Assembly (NCBI GenBank): GCA_002307185.1
Contig: DBTT01000011.1
Location: 1-64,000 of the forward strand
Direction of reading: 5' to 3'
Length of the DNA stretch: 64,000 nucleotides
Origin: Bacteroidales bacterium UBA1309
GTDB taxonomy: Bacteria; Bacteroidota; Bacteroidia; Bacteroidales; Dysgonomonadaceae
A program made the translations under genes and the position numbers. Shown piece after piece: positions 63,761 through 64,000 of the stretch (the stretch's first letter is position 1; each line of letters starts with the position of its first letter). Under the pieces are notes generated by a model, which saw nothing but the letters and a program-made list of their open reading frames with translations, did not search any database and was not told the origin of the DNA.

Positions 63761-63991
63761 TTATTGATTTTTCTTTCGATATATAGTCAAACATCCGTCA
63801 GGACATACATAACCACAATTTGCGCAACCGATACATGCTTCAGGATTCTTCATATACACATAATGATACCCTTTGCTATTGACTTCATGTTGATGAAGCT
63901 CCAACACATCACAAGGACAAGAAACCACACACAAATCGCAGCCTTTACAACGTTCATCGTTGACTACAACTACTCCTTTTACTTTTGCCAT
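63761..63991 (-). CDS. korD: 2[4Fe-4S] ferredoxin-type subunit of the 2-oxoacid oxidoreductase
   Basis: 76 residues with two clusters: CKGCDLCVVSCPCDVL and CIGCANCGYVCPDGCL, each CxxCxxCxxxCP. The electron-accepting delta subunit. First visible gene of korDABC; any promoter lies at or beyond the right edge. Confidence 0.93.
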   Translation of the reverse strand: MAKVKGVVVVNDERCKGCDLCVVSCPCDVLELHQHEVNSKGYHYVYMKNPEACIGCANCGYVCPDGCLTIYRKKNQ

Positions 63992-64000
63992 AAATAATTT

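Overview
The window is about 64 kb of a Bacteroidota chromosome, most likely order Bacteroidales. The indicators are type IX secretion genes (porV, porU), a PPi-dependent phosphofructokinase, the split-front ATP synthase order atpDC-(atpI-like)-atpBEFHAG, a Nudix-type arabinose regulator, and many promoters of the Bacteroidota form TTTG-N18/21-TAnnTTTG. No tRNA, rRNA, CRISPR array or insertion sequence was recognised.

Layout. 0.1-7 kb: an outer-membrane phospholipase A, a tiny Cys/Lys-rich secreted protein, rsmF-like, rsmI-like and fmt (RNA modification and translation initiation), then a 41-bp-period repeat array in the leader of a DUF6261-like gene. 6.3-8 kb: an unrecognised membrane protein and an unrecognised lipoprotein. 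8.1-9.8 kb: mosB-mosA, a two-subunit molybdenum/tungsten storage protein closely matching the Azotobacter MoSto proteins as I remember them. 10-22.6 kb (minus strand): pfp, topA, an S41 protease, coaD, recQ, clpX, clpP and tig, a housekeeping block for glycolysis, DNA topology and repair, and proteostasis. 22.9-33.7 kb (minus): a small orphan gene, mnmD, ispF, porV, porU, an FAH-fold hydrolase and a second full-length porU. The porU-porV-ispF neighbourhood is conserved with Porphyromonas, but the sortase has been duplicated here. 34.4-38.5 kb (minus): thrS-infC-rpmI-rplT, then rplS. 38.7-39.3 kb: a decayed DUF4349 gene.

39.4-52.1 kb (minus) is a sugar island. galM-galP-galK handles galactose, a Nudix/winged-helix AraR-type regulator sits in the middle, and araD-araA-araB-SSS symporter-GH51 arabinofuranosidase releases, imports and converts L-arabinose to xylulose-5-phosphate. 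An 18-bp inverted repeat (ATGTT-N4-AACAT core) is found upstream of both araD and galM and probably joins the two halves into one regulon. Three hairpins with U-tracts punctuate the ara genes.

52.6-64 kb: a short RRM RNA-binding protein, the full F1Fo ATP synthase operon, a 0.75-kb AT-rich gap, and a korDABC-type 2-oxoacid:ferredoxin oxidoreductase operon that runs off the right edge.

The most noteworthy items are the MoSto pair in a Bacteroidales-type genome, the tandem PorU sortases, the 41-bp leader array, and the shared ara/gal operator. All functional assignments rest on reading the sequence and on remembered family features; no database search was run.
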